A stretch of DNA of 64,000 bases from Paramecium pentaurelia (Eukaryota; Ciliophora; Oligohymenophorea; Peniculida; Parameciidae). The stretch's first letter is position 1, and each line of letters opens with the position of its first letter. The DNA lies in NCBI GenBank assembly GCA_905183005.1, contig CAJJDO010000006.1:1-64000 (forward strand), given 5' to 3'. The position numbers were made by a program, and so were the translations under genes. Below the pieces are notes generated by a model. It was given only the letters and a program-made list of their open reading frames with translations. It did no database searches and had not been told where the DNA came from. This document shows positions 39,027 to 51,572 of the stretch, one piece after another.

Positions 39027-40089
39027 TTTACTGAAATAATATTATTATAATATATCAATATTATACTATTGGAATCTTACTATTATTTAAAATACTCTAT
39101 TATTTTGTTTTTATTAATTCTAATAAAATAAATTTGAAGATTCATTAGATTTTAGGTTGATTATCTCACTAAATTAATTAATTAAATGAGAAATAAAGTT
39201 TTATTGTTTTTAACGAATATAAATATTTAAAATAAAAAGATCAACACTTTATGTCTAACAAAAAGAGTATAAAATAAAAAGAAAATATACCTATTGATAG
39301 TAGATTAAACCTTTTGGAAAGTAATTATGTTAATTAAATTAAGGTAATTTGAATAGAGTTTGTATGTAACATGATGCTTTGATGCCTATAGTAAATGAAA
39401 TCCCTCATGTTTAAAAACTAGAATAATAAATTAAAATACTATTAAAAAAACAAGAGGAATTAGAAAAGATAAGAGACAAATCAAGAGAAACATCAACCAA
39501 CACTAGTTTCAGTGATTTCAAATGTAATAGCTAAAATAAGCCATATGAAAAACAATTGAATGATTTAACATTAAAGATGAATTATTTGGACAATCAATTA
39601 TAAGATTTATAGAAAAAGAGTCAAGGAAGAGTTGAATAGCAATTTAGAATGTTTTCAGATACATAAGATATTTAAAGATTAGAACAATTTGTTACTGAAG
39701 AATTGAATAATTTTAGAAGTGAAGTTCAATTGGAATATAAAAATATATACAAAGTAATTACTTATAAACTAATACCAGGAACTTAATGGATTAAGATGTG
39801 ATCTTGAATATATTATGAATAATACTAAGAAGAATAAAGTCACCTAAAAGATCCAGACTATGAATGTTAATCCAGATGATAAGCTTTTTGTTATTAATCT
39901 ATTAGAATAAGAGACAATAATTGAGGAATTAGATCATTATGAGAATGAAAATACATTTAGATTGTTATATGAATTGGATTATTTTGAATAATAAAGGGAA
40001 TCCATATCAACATTAGATCCATAATAAACTTAAAGAGAAAGTTTATATTTAGAAGAAAAATTAATATCTTTAAAATATTAATTAGCAGC
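39027..40089. repeat. Assembly-type duplicate, first copy (1,063 bp)
   Basis: These 1,063 bases are repeated without visible difference at 40091-41153, with a single N between the copies. The first copy ends in mid-gene: it carries ATG 39251 and the first part of the coiled-coil protein described at 40315, then stops at the N. It is most simply two contig ends covering the same DNA that were joined instead of merged, so the partial gene 39251-40089 should not be counted as a separate gene. Confidence 0.85.
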
Positions 40090-40090
40090 N
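40090..40090. other. Single N between identical repeats
   Basis: One undetermined base separates the two identical 1,063-bp copies, marking a contig join. Confidence 0.95.
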
Positions 40091-40314
40091 TTTACTGAAA
40101 TAATATTATTATAATATATCAATATTATACTATTGGAATCTTACTATTATTTAAAATACTCTATTATTTTGTTTTTATTAATTCTAATAAAATAAATTTG
40201 AAGATTCATTAGATTTTAGGTTGATTATCTCACTAAATTAATTAATTAAATGAGAAATAAAGTTTTATTGTTTTTAACGAATATAAATATTTAAAATAAA
40301 AAGATCAACACTTT

Positions 40315-41358
40315 ATGTCTAACAAAAAGAGTATAAAATAAAAAGAAAATATACCTATTGATAGTAGATTAAACCTTTTGGAAAGTAATTATGTTAATTA
40401 AATTAAGGTAATTTGAATAGAGTTTGTATGTAACATGATGCTTTGATGCCTATAGTAAATGAAATCCCTCATGTTTAAAAACTAGAATAATAAATTAAAA
40501 TACTATTAAAAAAACAAGAGGAATTAGAAAAGATAAGAGACAAATCAAGAGAAACATCAACCAACACTAGTTTCAGTGATTTCAAATGTAATAGCTAAAA
40601 TAAGCCATATGAAAAACAATTGAATGATTTAACATTAAAGATGAATTATTTGGACAATCAATTATAAGATTTATAGAAAAAGAGTCAAGGAAGAGTTGAA
40701 TAGCAATTTAGAATGTTTTCAGATACATAAGATATTTAAAGATTAGAACAATTTGTTACTGAAGAATTGAATAATTTTAGAAGTGAAGTTCAATTGGAAT
40801 ATAAAAATATATACAAAGTAATTACTTATAAACTAATACCAGGAACTTAATGGATTAAGATGTGATCTTGAATATATTATGAATAATACTAAGAAGAATA
40901 AAGTCACCTAAAAGATCCAGACTATGAATGTTAATCCAGATGATAAGCTTTTTGTTATTAATCTATTAGAATAAGAGACAATAATTGAGGAATTAGATCA
41001 TTATGAGAATGAAAATACATTTAGATTGTTATATGAATTGGATTATTTTGAATAATAAAGGGAATCCATATCAACATTAGATCCATAATAAACTTAAAGA
41101 GAAAGTTTATATTTAGAAGAAAAATTAATATCTTTAAAATATTAATTAGCAGCTTCAAAGAGAAAATATTTATTTGAGATTAAGAAAATTGAACATAAAT
41201 TTTAAGTGATTAATGAAATTATTGAATAGAATCAGAAATATCTGAATTATTAATAATAAATCCATATTTTAACTTAGAGAATGAGTAAGATTGTTACAAG
41301 AGTCCATCAAAATATAGAATGTATATTTTAAAAGATAAGTACTTTAGACAAGAGATGA
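40315..41358 (+). CDS. Coiled-coil protein, unknown role
   Basis: 331 residues. Two introns fit: a 23-nt GTA...AAG one shortly after the start (at the GGAAAGTAAT junction near 40,384) and a 25-nt one with GTA...CAG near 40,815. The sequence is helical and charged (KQEELEKIRDKSRETS, LEQFVTEELNNFRSEVQLE, EQETIIEELDHYENEN), ending TLDKR. No family is recognised. The complete copy lies in the second half of the duplication plus unique sequence after 41153; an identical truncated copy is at 39251-40089. It converges on the next coiled-coil gene with only 33 bases between stops. Confidence 0.75.
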
Positions 41359-41391
41359 TAATCATAGTTAATATATATATATATATTAATA

Positions 41392-43280
41392 TCAGATTAA
41401 TGAATTAACAAGTTCATTTAACACATTAAATTCATTTTCAATGCTTTTTACTCTATTGTTTTGTTCTTCTAAATGTTCAAGAAGTTATTAATTATAATCA
41501 TTAGGATAATCTCTCAATTATTATTCTAATTCATTAATTAATCGATCTCTTTCATCAATTTATTTTTCAGATTATAATTTATATTCAAGCATCTTTTTAT
41601 TATTAATATCTAATTCCATTTATACACTTTTTAATTATTATCTTAATTCTTAATCAACAATTGATTAAATATCTTATTCTTAAAATATGTCTGATCCTCT
41701 ATTTTCCATTTATTTTTATAATGTATCAATTAATTATTATTATCCAGTTACTAATTCAAGCATTTAATTTAATGAATTTATAATAGGCATATCAATTCTT
41801 AGATGATTGAATTATAAAACTTATTAATAATATTATGAATTTTTAATTATTTTGATTCTATGAATAGCAATAATTGCCCATGTAGCCTTTTTAAAAGAAC
41901 GATTACATTTTTTATCAGTATATTCAAATTGCATATCATTAATCTAACAATTTAATGTTTTTAGATGATTTTATTATTATAGAAATTCTTCCAAAAATTA
42001 AGTAAGTATCAAAATTATTTATTTTTATTTACGATCTTAATTTTTTATTTTTAAATAAGGTTTATTTTTATCTTATAATCTCTCTTTTTGATAATATCTA
42101 AATTATAAAATATTTATATTATACTCTTCTAATTCTAATATTCTTTATTCAAAAAGCATTTTGGTTCTATCATCAATCATATTAGAACATTAATTACTGG
42201 AATTGGATTTATTTGTTAACATTTAATTTTATAATTATGTTTATTAGAGATCCTAATAAAATAATATATTATATTACTTTAAGTTATTCTTTAAACATTG
42301 ATTTCTTTTATTGTAATTCATAGATTTTTTCTGCCATTCTATTAAATATTTCTGCAAATTCAATAACTTATTGCATTTCAAAAGATGAAGGATTAGTAAC
42401 ACTTGTATTTTTGATTTAACTTAAGAGTGTATTTAGATCCTTTTATAAGATACTATAATTTTCTAATTATTATTAAACAGTCTAAGCTTCTCTTTAATCA
42501 AGTATAGTATGATTAGCTAACAATTAATCTTCATGTTGACTTTCATTTTAATCAGCAAGATGACTCTTAAAGTTTTGAACAATTTATTCATATTTCATTT
42601 GCCAATCTTCATTTTATTCATTTAATATCATGATTTATTATTATAACTATTCATATATTTATTACTTTTCATGATTTGCTTATTCTAATTCTTATTCAAG
42701 TTATTATATTTATTCAATTAATTAAGAATTATTTGTAGTTAATTCTTTAACTTTTTATTTTCTTTATTTTGATCTTTCTCTACATTTATTTGCATATTAT
42801 ATTAATTATTCTTTTTCTGATTGATATTTATTATAATTATCTAATTAAGATCTCACTTTGTCTTCATATTCTTTTTGTCCTTTATCTTAATGAGCTATCT
42901 TGTCTTATTAAATTTAATATTCATTTAATAATGCTTAATATTACAATTTTAATTAGGTATTTTATTGAGTGAGCTATGAAGATGTAGATATCAATTATTG
43001 AATTCTCTTTTCTAAGGAAGATTACTAGAATGTATTTTGCAATAACAATTACTTTTATTTAGAATTCTCTTTCATAAAATTACAATTTGCCTTCCAAGAT
43101 TTAAACTTAAGATCTCAAATTAACAACTTCACTATCAAATTATTCTCCAATTCTATTAAATTCATTAAGAGAGGCATAACTTTTAGTATGATCAATTTAT
43201 TTCAATGTAGATTACTAATTAATTGTATTTTTTGGAGTTATCATATTAACTTGATTTAGACGCTTCTCGAATTTATCCAT
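41392..43280 (-). CDS. Q-rich coiled-coil protein
   Basis: 611 residues after removing introns 43025-43052 and 42254-42278. Long heptad stretches run from about residue 40 to 330 (QVQILEGKLQFYEREF, QIQQLEQELEQANHEKQQ) and at the end (QIDERDRLINELEQQL). A central helical segment has CNRSFKKATWAIIAIHRIK, the least coiled-coil-like and possibly most telling part. Most glutamines are TAA/TAG, so the gene is invisible under the standard code. Similar proteins occur in basal bodies and axonemes, but no family is assigned. Confidence 0.75.
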
Positions 43281-43360
43281 AAAAATAAATAAATTATTTG
43301 TATTTAAGTAAATGAAATAGGAATACTAATTGTAAATTTCATAATTTTCTTAAATATAAT

Positions 43361-43711
43361 TCACTATTAGAATATTTATAACTTCAAATTACAACTTCTA
43401 CATTCAACTATCACATTAGTTTAACTATTTAATTCAATTTGATTTTCTTCTCCACATTATTCACATTCATACTCAACATAATTACATTTCACCGTCATTA
43501 TATCAAAACAGTATTTAAATTGAGATCTTAATGATTAATTATATTCTTCTCTACAATTCATTAATACTTTGTATGCTTCTATTAAAGATTAAGCTTCTTT
43601 AGCATCTCCATTTTTATCTGGATGACAAAATCTAATTTTATTTAGAAATGCTTTCCTTATGTTTTCAGGAGAACATTTATCATCTACCCCTAATAATTCA
43701 TAATAATTCAT
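43361..43711 (-). CDS. DPH4-like J-domain protein with zinc motif
   Basis: 116 residues in one exon. A J domain occupies residues 1-60: MNYYELLGVDDKCSPENIRK, the HPD loop in RFCHPDKNGD and AQSLIEAYKVLM. A second part has paired cysteines (YECEQCGEENQ and VECRSCNLKLQ), resembling the CSL-type zinc domain of DPH4/DNAJC24. That protein serves diphthamide synthesis on elongation factor 2. The small size and J-then-zinc order support this, but the zinc motif is short, so the assignment is tentative. The start lies 17 bases after the stop of the upstream gene; an ATG 15 bases earlier is in the same frame. Confidence 0.7.
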
Positions 43712-43727
43712 TTAATATTAAATCATT

Positions 43728-46548
43728 TCAGGAATCATTATCATTATCATCATTATCCTTATTCTCTTCTTATTGCACTGGAACTTCTTCCTTAGGAGGT
43801 TCTGCCTTTCTTACAATTGTCATATCACCAACATTTCTTAACTAAATAGATATTATTGATATTATAATTACTCTAATTAATTATTTCACTCTTAAAAATG
43901 AATTACCTCTAACTTTCAATTCAAATCCCCATGTACAACTATTAACCAATCTTTAAGCAACATTACTAAGATGGTTTATCAATTATGACTCTACAATTTC
44001 AAAGGAATCATTCATATCTAATATTAATGGTTCTATAATCATTGAATTAAATTAAGATTTAGTGTAATCCGAAGGTTCTTCAAGTGGTCTTGATGATGGT
44101 AAAGCAGAATCAGTAGCATTAGGTTCTGTAGGCATTTTTTTTTATTAAGGAATTTTTGATTTAGTAATTACTATAAATTAAAGATAATAAATTACTCATT
44201 TATAATTCTTGATTTGTTAATGTACTATCTTTTTCTTTCTCTTTCTCTTAAATACTAGAAATTATATCTCTATCCCTTTCAAGTGTAAACTCATACATCT
44301 CAATAAGAAATTATGAAAGTTTCTCATAAAAAGGTTCAATTTCTTAATTTAACATACCTTTAGTTGCAGCTTAAGTATTTTCTATATACCAACCACCATA
44401 TTATTTAAATCGTTTAATTAATGTGAAACAACTCATAAATACAGTCTAAGGTGCTTCAGCTAATTCTGGGTCATCAACTTATTTTACAAGTTCTTCTAAT
44501 TTAAATGCCTTATTTACATTGGTTTATGCAAATGGAATACAATATTTTGCATCATACAAACCAAATCTAGCATTTTATACCCATTCTAAAGCCTTAATAT
44601 TATTTTATAGATTTGGCAATAATAAACCAAAAACTATTGCAATTATTTCAGAATCTAATTCTTGTAATCTTAATAACAAAGCTTCATCATCAGTTTATTT
44701 TATTGGTAATCTAAATTTTTTCCATTTAAATACTTTTCCATAATTTTTAGATTCTTTATTTACAATTTCATATGTTCCATCTTTTCTTAAAATATATGCA
44801 ACTATTTATAATCTTTAATCACTTGTTAAATAAAATTAATCATGAGCCATAGAAAATGCAAATCTAGTAAAATTATTAATAGATGCACCAAAATATCCCT
44901 CTTATAAATCAGGATATTCAGTTCTTTTTTAATTTGCAAAGTCTTCTTCATTTATTTCATTACTCTCTAACTTTTATTCTAATTCAGCCACTCTTTAATC
45001 ATAAGTCTTTTTCCATTCTTCAAATGATCCATCTAAGAATTTAGACAATGTCATATATATAATACTCTAAAGAGGTACTAAATCCTAATAGTATATAAGA
45101 ATAGCTCTTTTATTTGAATAATTAATCATTCTTAAAGCTTACCTATCTTTTTTCTTTTATATTTATAAATCAAATGGTTTTCTTACTTTAGGTATTTGTT
45201 CAAAATTATTAACATTAAATGCAGTTTTCATTGAATTATTAAGATCAACTAATCTAATTACTTCTTCTTATGTTTTTCTAACTAAATAATCCATAAATTT
45301 TGTTTATAATTGATTCATAAATTCATTTGGATAAAATCCACTTTAAATTACTTATTACATTATTTATCCTTATAAAGGTTTTAAATATTCTTTAGCAATT
45401 GCATGAGCTTAAGCTTTAAAAATGACTTTTTGCATTCTCTCTTATTTCTAAGAATACTTTTTCAAAACTTCAGTTTTTTGATCAATCAATTATTTTTCTC
45501 TATCAACTGTAACATGTTATTTAATTTTCTCATTTACTCTTCTCTTCTCAAAAGCTTCTTTAAATCTATACATAGCCATAAATTCTTCTTCTTATTCTAT
45601 TTCTAAACAAGCTTATTCTAAAGTCTTTGTGCAAATCACATTCAAAATAGGTGTTACTTCTCTGTCAAAATCAAATAATTCATAATCCTCTACTTAAGTT
45701 GCAGCATCTATTCCTGTTTTTTTTGGAATAAAAGGAGGATCTTCTGGTTTTTTAAACAATTTATCAGTTTAAGTTGATAAAGTATTTTTTTATTATTCAC
45801 ATTAAGCTAATGTATCTGTTAAAAAGAATTCTAAATTAACTTATATCCTAGGATTGGCTGTGGCTTTGATATCATATGTGTCTATGATAATACAGGAATA
45901 ATATACCTTCTTTTTTTAGTTTCCTTTTGAAATTATTCAATTATGCTGACATATTCTCTACTTTAATACGCTCTTTTTCTAAACGTATATATTCTTATTC
46001 CTATTCCATTGGAGTACGTTGCTTAATTTTCTACAATTTTAATACATACATACGTGATCCTTCATTAAATTTTAAAAAGTTTGCATAGGCTTTGATATTT
46101 AATTTTATTCGTTTATTCTATACTTTCCTCTACTTGGTACTACTCTTGGTTCTGCTGAAAAGTTCTATTGTGTTGGTTATATCTGTTAACTTAAAAATGT
46201 GATTAATTAAGGTAATCCATCCCCATTTATTGCAGAAATTGGCAAGATTGGAACTTCACCAACACCCAAGAAGTTTCTTAATTCTCCTTCTTCAATAGTT
46301 TGAATATCTGCTTTTGTTTGCAAGATAATTAATTATTCTTTGCCATTTATTTACTCTAATGCTGCCTTACTATGATGCAACTGTTGCATGTTACTACCAT
46401 CCAAACAGAAGATCATCACATCTGAATTTGGCATATCTTCATTGACTTCCAAAGTCATATTGTTTATTTGATGTTAGTCATTTAAAACTTTGGCTAATGT
46501 TGTTTTTCCACTACCCTCCAAACCTACTAATGAAATTTTATATGACAT
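43728..46548 (-). CDS. GTPase-like domain joined to radial spoke protein 3
   Basis: About 915-923 residues. Residues 1-150 resemble a small GTPase: VGLEGSGKTTLAKVL (P-loop), MIFCLDG, LQTKADIQ (TKxD for NKxD) and LPISAINGDGLPQL. Next comes NFSAEPRVVPSRGKYR, like the N-terminus of RSP3. After one frame change come KFNEGSRMYVLK and the Radial_spoke_3 core: TQTDKLFKKPEDPPFIPKKT, AATQVEDYELFDFDREV, TLEQACLEIEQEEEF. About 350 further residues to the TGA are unrecognised. The frame change is met either by a 23-nt GTA...TAG intron (46118-46140) or by one missing A near 46103-46106. Other introns are 45882-45906 and 44171-44195; 43842-43871 (30 nt, in frame) is optional. RSP3 is the spoke-stalk scaffold that anchors protein kinase A. 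No start codon separates the two parts, so fusion is inferred. Confidence 0.7.
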
Positions 46549-46577
46549 TAATTAATAAATATATATTTTTCAAAATA

Positions 46578-49172
46578 TCATTGTTACTCTAATTCAGAGA
46601 GTTAAATCTTATGTCTTAGGTTAATACATTCAGTATTAGTATTTATATTTATTTAATGTTTCTCAATATATTCTGCAAATTCAGCATATTAATGTAGATT
46701 ATTCAATTTATCATAGAATTATTAAAATGATTAATCATTTTTATCTAAAATATTCAAAATTATTTTCAAATCAGGTGTTATTTATATCAATGTTTAAGTG
46801 AGATTTGAATTTCCATGATTATATAGATACTCATATTTTGAAATTAATTTTATTAAACATTTTTAATTTGGAAAGTTTTGAATATAAAATTTAATTACTC
46901 TAGTAACTTCTTCAACTAATTCATTCTATTAAGTTTCTATTAACTTTTCAAAATAAGACAATTAATTCTATATAAAATCATCATCTATTTATCCAGCACC
47001 ATATGTAAATTGGCATAATTCATATAAATAATTTATATCAACTTAATGATTAAATTGCAATTATTAATTTGTATTTTTATTGTAATACTTTTAATTCTAA
47101 ATTGATTATCCTATATAAAAGATTAATTTCACTGGAACCTTCTTTTATGATATTATATTAAATAAAGTAACAGCATATTCCTCTTTATATGCTATTTTAT
47201 CAATTAAATAAGCTATAAAATGATCATCAATAATTTCTTATTTTTATAAAATATATAGGATTAAATCCAAATCTGATTCATCAATCTCTTTCATTTAAAC
47301 ACAATCATATAATATTGTTGAGATTAATTAAGAAGGAAGACATTAAGTTAATAAACTTAATAATTAATCCATTCCTACTTTATTTGCTATTGTTTAAAGA
47401 TAATGTAATAATAATTCATTATGATTCTATAATTGTATTAACTTCAACATATAATCAAAATAGAAATAGTTTGATCTTTCTAATATCAAAATAATTAACG
47501 AACATATTAATTCAACCGTGTGTTGTTACTCAATATCATTCATAAGTTCTTGATATAGAAACTACAATACCAAATCAAATTACAATGCATTATAATGAAT
47601 ATTACATAATTATATTACAAGTTAATAGCATTTGCAAGAAAAAAGACTAAAAAGAAGAGCTTCTATTTACTATAAATTCTCATTCAATAATAATGATTTC
47701 ATATGTTATTCTAGATGTTCATTAGACTCTTTTATTTTCAAATAGTATTGAATATACTTTTACCATGTATTTGTAGATATATCATTCTATTAATATAAGA
47801 TTTATGTAACAAAAGCAATTTGATTCTAATTAATTAAATGTATTATCATTGAATTTCTTATATCAATATCCATTATTTATATGTAATTGTAATAAGTTTG
47901 GTTTAATTAATCAAATTCTATTTTACTTAATAGATTCTTCATACACTTTTTGATTTACTTTTATAATAATAATTAAGGTTTCTACATCTATTATGATAAT
48001 CTTAAATTGAATTCTGCAATAAATTTAAGAATCTATTTATTATCTGAATATTCTTAATAAATATTTTCTAATTAAATAAAATGTCCAACCACTTCATGTA
48101 TTTATTTCAATTTATGAGGTATATTAATATTATCAATCTAAGTCTATTTGGTTATTTCTGTATAAAACACTACAAATTCATTTTTATATTTATCATTCCC
48201 CATATATTCAATAAAAGCATCTGTACAATTTACTATTGTCTAGTAAGATAATTATTTCTATATTGAATGACATTCACTAAATAAATGTTTCTTGAGTGTA
48301 TCAATAAAATCAAAAAAATAACAACTATTCCCCAATAATAGTATCTCAATCAATTTGAAAATACTTTATACTATAATAAATTTAGCATAATTTAAATACA
48401 TTTTTATATTGACTATGTTGTTTTATTTAGATTACTCTTTAGTAATGCACTTAAGTTTGAATTAATTAATTCTGCTATTTTGATATCTAATAATATTTTC
48501 AACTTTGAAAACTCATCTAAAATCAAACTTAATGCTTTTAGTGCATAAGCATCATCAAAATCAGTATCCAAAGAACCATCAGCTATTCTCATAAAAAAAT
48601 TTAATATAGCCAAAATATTTTTTTCTGTCTCTTACTTATTCAACAAATAACCTTTGCATGATTATCCAATTTAAGTAAGTACTTCATCATTTAATACTTA
48701 AATATTCACAATAATTATTTTATTGTTTGATAATTACTTTATTCTATAACATATTCGAAGAAACCTATATGTGTATGGTAAATTCATTATAGACACATTT
48801 TCCTTTAGTGTATGCAATAACTAAATGATTTAAGCATGATAACTATTCTATTTTTAATTTCTTTCTATTAATCTATTTTCAATCTATATAAATATTCTTA
48901 CAATAAAATATGCTCATCTAAATTATTTAACTTATTTAAATGCTATATTTAGATCAAAAATTAAAGAATAATCTTTAAATCCTGTTCCTTAGTGTTGTTT
49001 ATAAGTATTATAGTGTGAATTTCAAGTATTTCTTTGCTCACTTCTGGTTTCTCTAAATCTGCAATCATCTCACGAATAAGCTTAAATATTTTTCTATATA
49101 ACTTACTCCATTTAATGATTTATTTTTAGTTTTTATATTTTTTAATTGGTTAACAATAGCATTAACTTTCAT
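46578..49172 (-). CDS. Large helical (HEAT/ARM-like) protein
   Basis: 838 residues after removing introns 49081-49106, 48821-48843 (starting GTT) and 48371-48399; the spliced length is exact. The protein is leucine- and isoleucine-rich and helical throughout, with repeating hydrophobic helix pairs of the HEAT or armadillo kind (ALKALSLILDEFSKLKILL, AILNFFMRIADGS, QLLSLLTQCLPSQLISTIL). No catalytic motif or membrane segment is seen. It could be an importin/exportin-like or scaffold protein, but no signature supports either. Its stop lies 29 bases upstream of the next gene's start on the same strand. Confidence 0.65.
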
Positions 49173-49611
49173 TATTTAATTTTATTAAGAACTTAGTATG
49201 TTTATTATTTTTTCCTAAAATTTTATATAATTATTCTTATTTATAACAAAAACACTAAATCAATAATTAAATATTAGAATTTTATACTCTATTATCAATT
49301 AAACAATTAAGTAATATAATTAACTACTTTTATATTAGATTTATAACTTATCAAAAATATAATTTAAACTGATGAGTTACATATATAATGATGAAATAAA
49401 CTTATAAAGATGAAGTAATTATCATTATTAAGGTTGGAATGATAATATATTCATTTTAAGAACATTATTTCTTCTATTTTTTAGATTAATTTATTGTTTT
49501 AATTAATCTAAAAAAAAGTAATTAGATTTTTCATATAAATTCTGAATTAGTTAAAAAGAGAACATTATATAAATTATAATTTCTTTTGTAAATTAATATC
49601 TATTTTGATAA
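49173..49611. other. Intergenic, nothing recognised
   Basis: 439 AT-rich bases between two minus-strand genes. Poly-A/T and TA runs are present but no gene or RNA was recognised; it should hold the promoter of the gene starting at 49172. Confidence 0.5.
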
Positions 49612-51263
49612 TCAAATCTGTTAATATGAAATAATTTAAATGTTCTATTAATCTTTTAGATTAATTTCTTCAAGATTTCCTTTCAATCTTATTGCCTTAT
49701 TATCTTACAATATTAGCAATTCTTAATCTAGAATATTAGTAAATTTCTATTTTAAAGCATCAATTTTTATTTAGAAATAGAGATCATTGAGATTTTATAT
49801 TTTTTAACTTTCAATCAATAATTCTGCATTATTTAGTTTGATTTATACATGTTCTTATTTATTGTCTTCAATCAATTATTCGAATCTACTCATAGATACT
49901 TTTACTTTATCTAATTATGCTGCTAATTATTAGTATTATGATTCATTAGATTGTAAATTTACTTCTAAAAATAACCCTTAATCAAACAGGTAATTTGTTT
50001 ATTCAATCATCTTGCTTAAACCTCCAAATTAAAGATCATTAAAAGCTTATTAATAGGAACTCTTTTTTTCTTAAAGAAATTATTTAAATTTATCAAATCC
50101 TTCTTATAATTAATCTTCTATCTCTTTTAATTACCATGTAATATTAGATTTTAGAATTTTAAATTATTAAAAAGTCTTCGTTTTAATAGTTTCTATAACT
50201 TCATCATCATAGCTTAAATTATTTTAGCTTTTCAGAATTAGAAATAATGCCTCTTGAATATCAAATAGATTATGTCCTTTATGGTCTCTAGCACAATCTT
50301 AACATAACAATAGATCATTATTTTCTTTACAATCTTATTCAGCACAAATCTTTTCTATTGGTTTACTATGTAATTAACATAACCTTTCTTAACATTAAAA
50401 TTCAGGAATGGTAGTATTATTATTTTAAATTATAAAAAAATTAGAATTAACCTAAAGTTATTGAAAATAATTACCAATTATTTATTTTTTTATTTCTCCT
50501 TTTTCAACTTTTCATCAAAAGGTTAAATTAAAAATTCATTTGTTTTTTCTTCTATTACAATCATACTGTGAGTAGTTGAACTTATATCCATTTCTTTAAT
50601 TTTAGAATTAGATATAATCTTTGAGTTCTCTAATATTTAGGAACTCTAAGTACTAAAAGAGTCTTATTTATTCAATATTATAATAGAAGATTATGATAAC
50701 TCTTATATATTTTTTTATTATTAATCAATTTGGTGAGGAGGAATAATTACACTTTATTATTAATACTATTATTATTAATCAATATGGTGAGGAGGAATAA
50801 AAACACTTTATTATTAATATTATTATTATTGTTATTATTGTTATTATTATTGTTAATAATTATAATTATAAGAGCTCTAATTGTATTAACTTGGCTAATA
50901 AATAATTTATGACCCATTGTTATATCCTGTTACTTTCTAAAATTCTGTCGTTTGACTTTCAACATAAGGTTAATAAAATTAATTGTTTTGATTTTAATGT
51001 ACATATGTAGTATCCAATTATTATTATGGAAAAGATGAATTTGGTTATGTCATTTAAGACTAAATTTATTGACTTATTAATAGTGGATCAACTGGTGGAG
51101 GCATAGGAGTTGACATATATAATCCACTGCTAGGAGGTATTGGTATTTGTTATGATTATGTTAATTGAGAAGATGGCTAATTTATCATTTATTTACTTAC
51201 TTGATTCATTTAAGATTCAGGATTAGGTGAAGTTACACTTCCAAATATTGGACTTTGGTTCAT
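49612..51263 (-). CDS. Q-rich B-box zinc-finger coiled-coil protein
   Basis: 542 residues (534 if the in-frame 24-nt intron 51177-51200 is removed) with intron 50452-50474. The first ~190 residues are Pro/Gln/Ser-rich and contain a polyglutamine run and two copies of an 18-residue repeat with IPPHHIDQQQ / IPPHQIDQQQ. A B-box zinc finger follows: CQERLCQLHSKP, CAEQDCKENND, CQDCARDHKGH. The rest is coiled coil to the TGA. B-box plus coiled coil is the TRIM arrangement, but no RING precedes it. B-boxes usually mediate protein contacts. The ATG at 51263 is the first in frame; a start at 50591 would drop the Q-rich part. Confidence 0.75.
50717..50824. repeat. 54-bp coding tandem repeat, two copies
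   Basis: Two direct copies with a period of 54 bases, differing at several positions. Read on the minus strand they encode an 18-residue unit (QYQQQSVxIPPHxIDQQQ) in the B-box gene. Confidence 0.8.
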
Positions 51264-51572
51264 TAATATTTATTTTCTTATTTAATTTTCTGTATTCAAA
51301 AACTATTTTATAACTTATAAACTATAAATGAGCACATAATAATTTATAAGCGAAAACTAAAATAACCATAGAAAACAGATGAGATATATTAAAAAAAAAT
51401 CAATATGATATTTTTATATTTTATTTATATATTTTTTAAATGGTAGAAAATCAATATCACATCACTTATTTAAAAATACTCTTAAGTTTAAGTATAGTCT
51501 AAAAATTACATTTATTTATGAATCCCAATATATTATAAGGTCTTATCTTATATGATTATAGATTTTCTATAA
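51264..51572. other. Intergenic before transposon remnant
   Basis: 309 bases upstream of the B-box gene with no recognisable gene; a short frame at 51516 is broken by TGA within about 20 codons. Confidence 0.4.

Noticed and set aside
39251..40089. Second copy of the coiled-coil gene as a true paralogue
   Set aside because: The sequence is identical to the following copy and ends exactly at the N, so it is treated as an assembly duplicate.
50730..50912. Plus-strand leucine/isoleucine repeat frame
   Set aside because: It is the complement of the polyglutamine and 18-residue repeats of the B-box protein.
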